DNA of 64,000 nucleotides from Gimesia chilikensis. GTDB taxonomy: Bacteria > Planctomycetota > Planctomycetia > Planctomycetales > Planctomycetaceae. Positions within the stretch are counted from its first letter, which is position 1; each line of letters begins with the position of its first letter. The stretch lies in the NCBI RefSeq assembly GCF_008329715.1, contig NZ_VTSR01000020.1, positions 124,001 to 188,000 of the forward strand, written 5' to 3'. The translations under genes were made by a program, and so were the position numbers. Under the pieces are notes generated by a model, which did not search any database, was not told where the DNA came from, and was given only the letters and a program-made list of their open reading frames with translations. Of this stretch, positions 62,584-64,000 are shown one piece after another.

Positions 62584-64000
62584 TCAAGCCAGCAACATCT
62601 CAAGAACTTCGCCTTCCACTCCGGTGAGTCGGTAATCCAGCCCCTTGTGTTTGACGATCAGCTTTGTGTGGTCGAAGCCCAGCTGATGGAGAATCGTCGC
62701 ATGCAGATTATGCAGGTGCACAGGCTGCTCAACCGGATGGAAGCCGAGTTCGTCTGTTTTCCCGATGACCGTTCCAGCCTTCACGCCGCCCCCTGCCATG
62801 AGCATCGTAAAGCTGAAGGGATGGTGATCCCGTCCTTCCCGCCCCGGCGATGAACCTCGACGGACTTCGGTCATCGGCGTCCTGCCAAATTCCGCTCCCC
62901 AGATCACCAGTGTGTCATCCAGCAGGCCCCGCTGCTTGAGGTCTTTGATCAGAGCCGCACAGGGCTGATCAGTCATCTCGCAGTTCGTCTTCAGATTCTT
63001 ATCCAGATTGGAATGATCGTCCCAGGTCGAATGATACAGCTGCACAAAGCGGACGCCACGTTCAACCATTCGGCGGGCCAGCAGTGCATTGCTGCCAAAC
63101 CAGTTGGTCGTTTCGTTTTCAATGCCGTACATATCCAGCGTCGCTTTGGACTCATCACTGAAATCCAGCAGATCCGGTGCAGCCGTCTGCATGCGATACG
63201 CCAGTTCGTACGCAGCAATCCGCGATGCAATTTCCGGATCCCCGACCTGATCGAACCGTTGTGCGTTCAGATCCCGAATCGCGTTGATTCGAGCCTGCTG
63301 CATGGCCGGTGAAACCCCTTCCGGATTGGAGAGATACAAAATGGCCTCGCCTCGACTGCGGAAGGTCACGCCCCGGTAAGTGGAAGGTAGAATCCCATTG
63401 GTCCACAACGAAGAACCGCCGTCTACACCCTTACCCGAATTCGAGAGCAGCACAACATAGCCGGGCAGGTTTTCCGATTCACTCCCCAGCCCATAGGTCA
63501 CCCAGGAGCCCATACTGGGACGGTCGAACATGGTCGAACCGCTGTTCATCAGCATCTGGGCGGGGTGGTGGTTGCTCACGTCAGTTTGGACAGTCCGAAT
63601 CATGCACAGATCATCGGCGCATGTTCCCAGGTGTGGCAGGTTATCTGAAAAATCGAGTCCGGCTGCCCCATACTTTTTGAATTTCCGAGGTGACGCCATC
63701 ACCTGGGCCGTTGTTTTGATCAGAGCATCCTGAATTCCTTTCAGAAAGGACTCAGGCACCGGCTGACCGTGCAGTTTCTGCAACTGTGGTTTCGGATCGA
63801 AGAGATCCAGCTGGCTGGGACCGCCTGACATGAAAATGAAAATCACGTTTTTAGCACGAGGCTTGAAATGCGGTTTCTTCACATCGAGGGGATTCACCGC
63901 ATTCAGCGCAGCGGATTCTGCCAGACCATCGCGGGCCAGCAGGCTGTTGAGCGCCATTCCCCCCAGGCCACAAGCCGTGGACTGCAGAAAGTGTCGTCGT
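62584..64000 (-). CDS. DUF1501 family Tat-exported protein, 5' end cut by window
   Basis: A DUF1501 protein, a planctomycete family usually paired with a DUF1553/DUF1549 cytochrome-type partner. The frame runs off the window edge: upstream of the first internal Met the sequence reads RRHFLQSTACGLGG, a typical twin-arginine N-terminus, so only a few residues are missing. The domain shows NVIFIFMSGGPSQLDLFDPKP, HHPAQMLMNSG, VIWGAEFGRTP and RDHHPFSFTMLMAGGGVKAG, with metal-binding Asp/His in the alkaline-phosphatase-like fold. It is convergent with the aminotransferase (22 bp). The role is unknown, probably extracytoplasmic. Confidence 0.92.
   Translation of the reverse strand, partial: RRHFLQSTACGLGGMALNSLLARDGLAESAALNAVNPLDVKKPHFKPRAKNVIFIFMSGGPSQLDLFDPKPQLQKLHGQPVPESFLKGIQDALIKTTAQVMASPRKFKKYGAAGLDFSDNLPHLGTCADDLCMIRTVQTDVSNHHPAQMLMNSGSTMFDRPSMGSWVTYGLGSESENLPGYVVLLSNSGKGVDGGSSLWTNGILPSTYRGVTFRSRGEAILYLSNPEGVSPAMQQARINAIRDLNAQRFDQVGDPEIASRIAAYELAYRMQTAAPDLLDFSDESKATLDMYGIENETTNWFGSNALLARRMVERGVRFVQLYHSTWDDHSNLDKNLKTNCEMTDQPCAALIKDLKQRGLLDDTLVIWGAEFGRTPMTEVRRGSSPGREGRDHHPFSFTMLMAGGGVKAGTVIGKTDELGFHPVEQPVHLHNLHATILHQLGFDHTKLIVKHKGLDYRLTGVEGEVLEMLLA

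Noticed and set aside
1-64000. tRNA, rRNA, CRISPR array, insertion sequence, prophage or origin
   Set aside because: Looked for by eye (T-loop motifs, regular direct repeats, transposase motifs); none found, though short or divergent ones could be missed.

Overview
The window reads as a stretch of a planctomycete chromosome, probably close to Gimesia. This is judged from gene content: a Tat-exported Gfo/Idh/MocA oxidoreductase, a DUF1501 protein, a secreted sulfatase, a large PQQ-propeller/malectin-like protein, a dockerin-bearing surface protein with an N-terminal planctomycete-type LEPR-XLL-like motif, and many lipoproteins. The species is an inference. Base composition looks uniform. I saw no tRNA, rRNA, CRISPR array, transposase or prophage gene, so this is ordinary chromosomal backbone with several poorly described loci.

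Layout. 1-4.5 kb: a Gly/Ser/Arg-rich exported protein, a small PEA-rich lipoprotein, folD and pgpA. 4.8-8.9 kb: sulfite reductase hemoprotein, then leuA behind what looks like a complete transcription attenuator (promoter, Leu-rich leader peptide, alternative stems, terminator). 9-17 kb: a sigma-54-like promoter and structured leader ahead of a membrane glycosyltransferase, then mobA, a YkgJ-type cysteine-cluster protein, a HU protein with a Pro-rich tail, pyrD and trpS. 17-25 kb: a PQQ/malectin-like secreted protein, sulfatase, GH114-like hydrolase, cysH and a NagD-like phosphatase. 25-28.6 kb: hsp20, glnA and pdxJ. 28.9-35 kb: surface protein, acyltransferase, serine hydrolase, a gene-poor stretch with tandem terminator-like hairpins, and a STAS protein. 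35.5-39 kb: a three-gene minus-strand set of envelope lipoproteins/secreted proteins, two of which are paralogues. 39.2-45.7 kb: a plus-strand series with a LolA-like protein, a TM-anchored VWA protein, lspA, a TPR-like exported protein, ExbB/TolQ, two ExbD proteins and TatD. 46-53.3 kb: a tightly packed seven-gene cluster built round a MutL/GlmL-type ASKHA ATPase, a barrel-sandwich/KOW-like protein, a DUF6754-like membrane protein and three more membrane proteins. 53.5-64 kb: MFS transporter, voltage-gated-type K+ channel with a zinc ribbon, secreted propeller-like enzyme, GNAT, Gfo/Idh/MocA, SUMF1-like protein, ApbE, class IV aminotransferase and a DUF1501 protein cut by the window edge.

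How the genes fit together. cysI and cysH belong to assimilatory sulfate reduction but lie apart. glnA and leuA are nitrogen and amino-acid biosynthesis genes; leuA carries sequence evidence of leucine-responsive attenuation. The ExbB/ExbD/VWA/LspA/LolA-like series points to envelope energisation and lipoprotein handling. The 46-53 kb cluster is the best candidate for an undescribed multi-component membrane system: it has an ATPase of the family that reactivates B12-dependent mutases, but no mutase gene nearby and four membrane partners instead.
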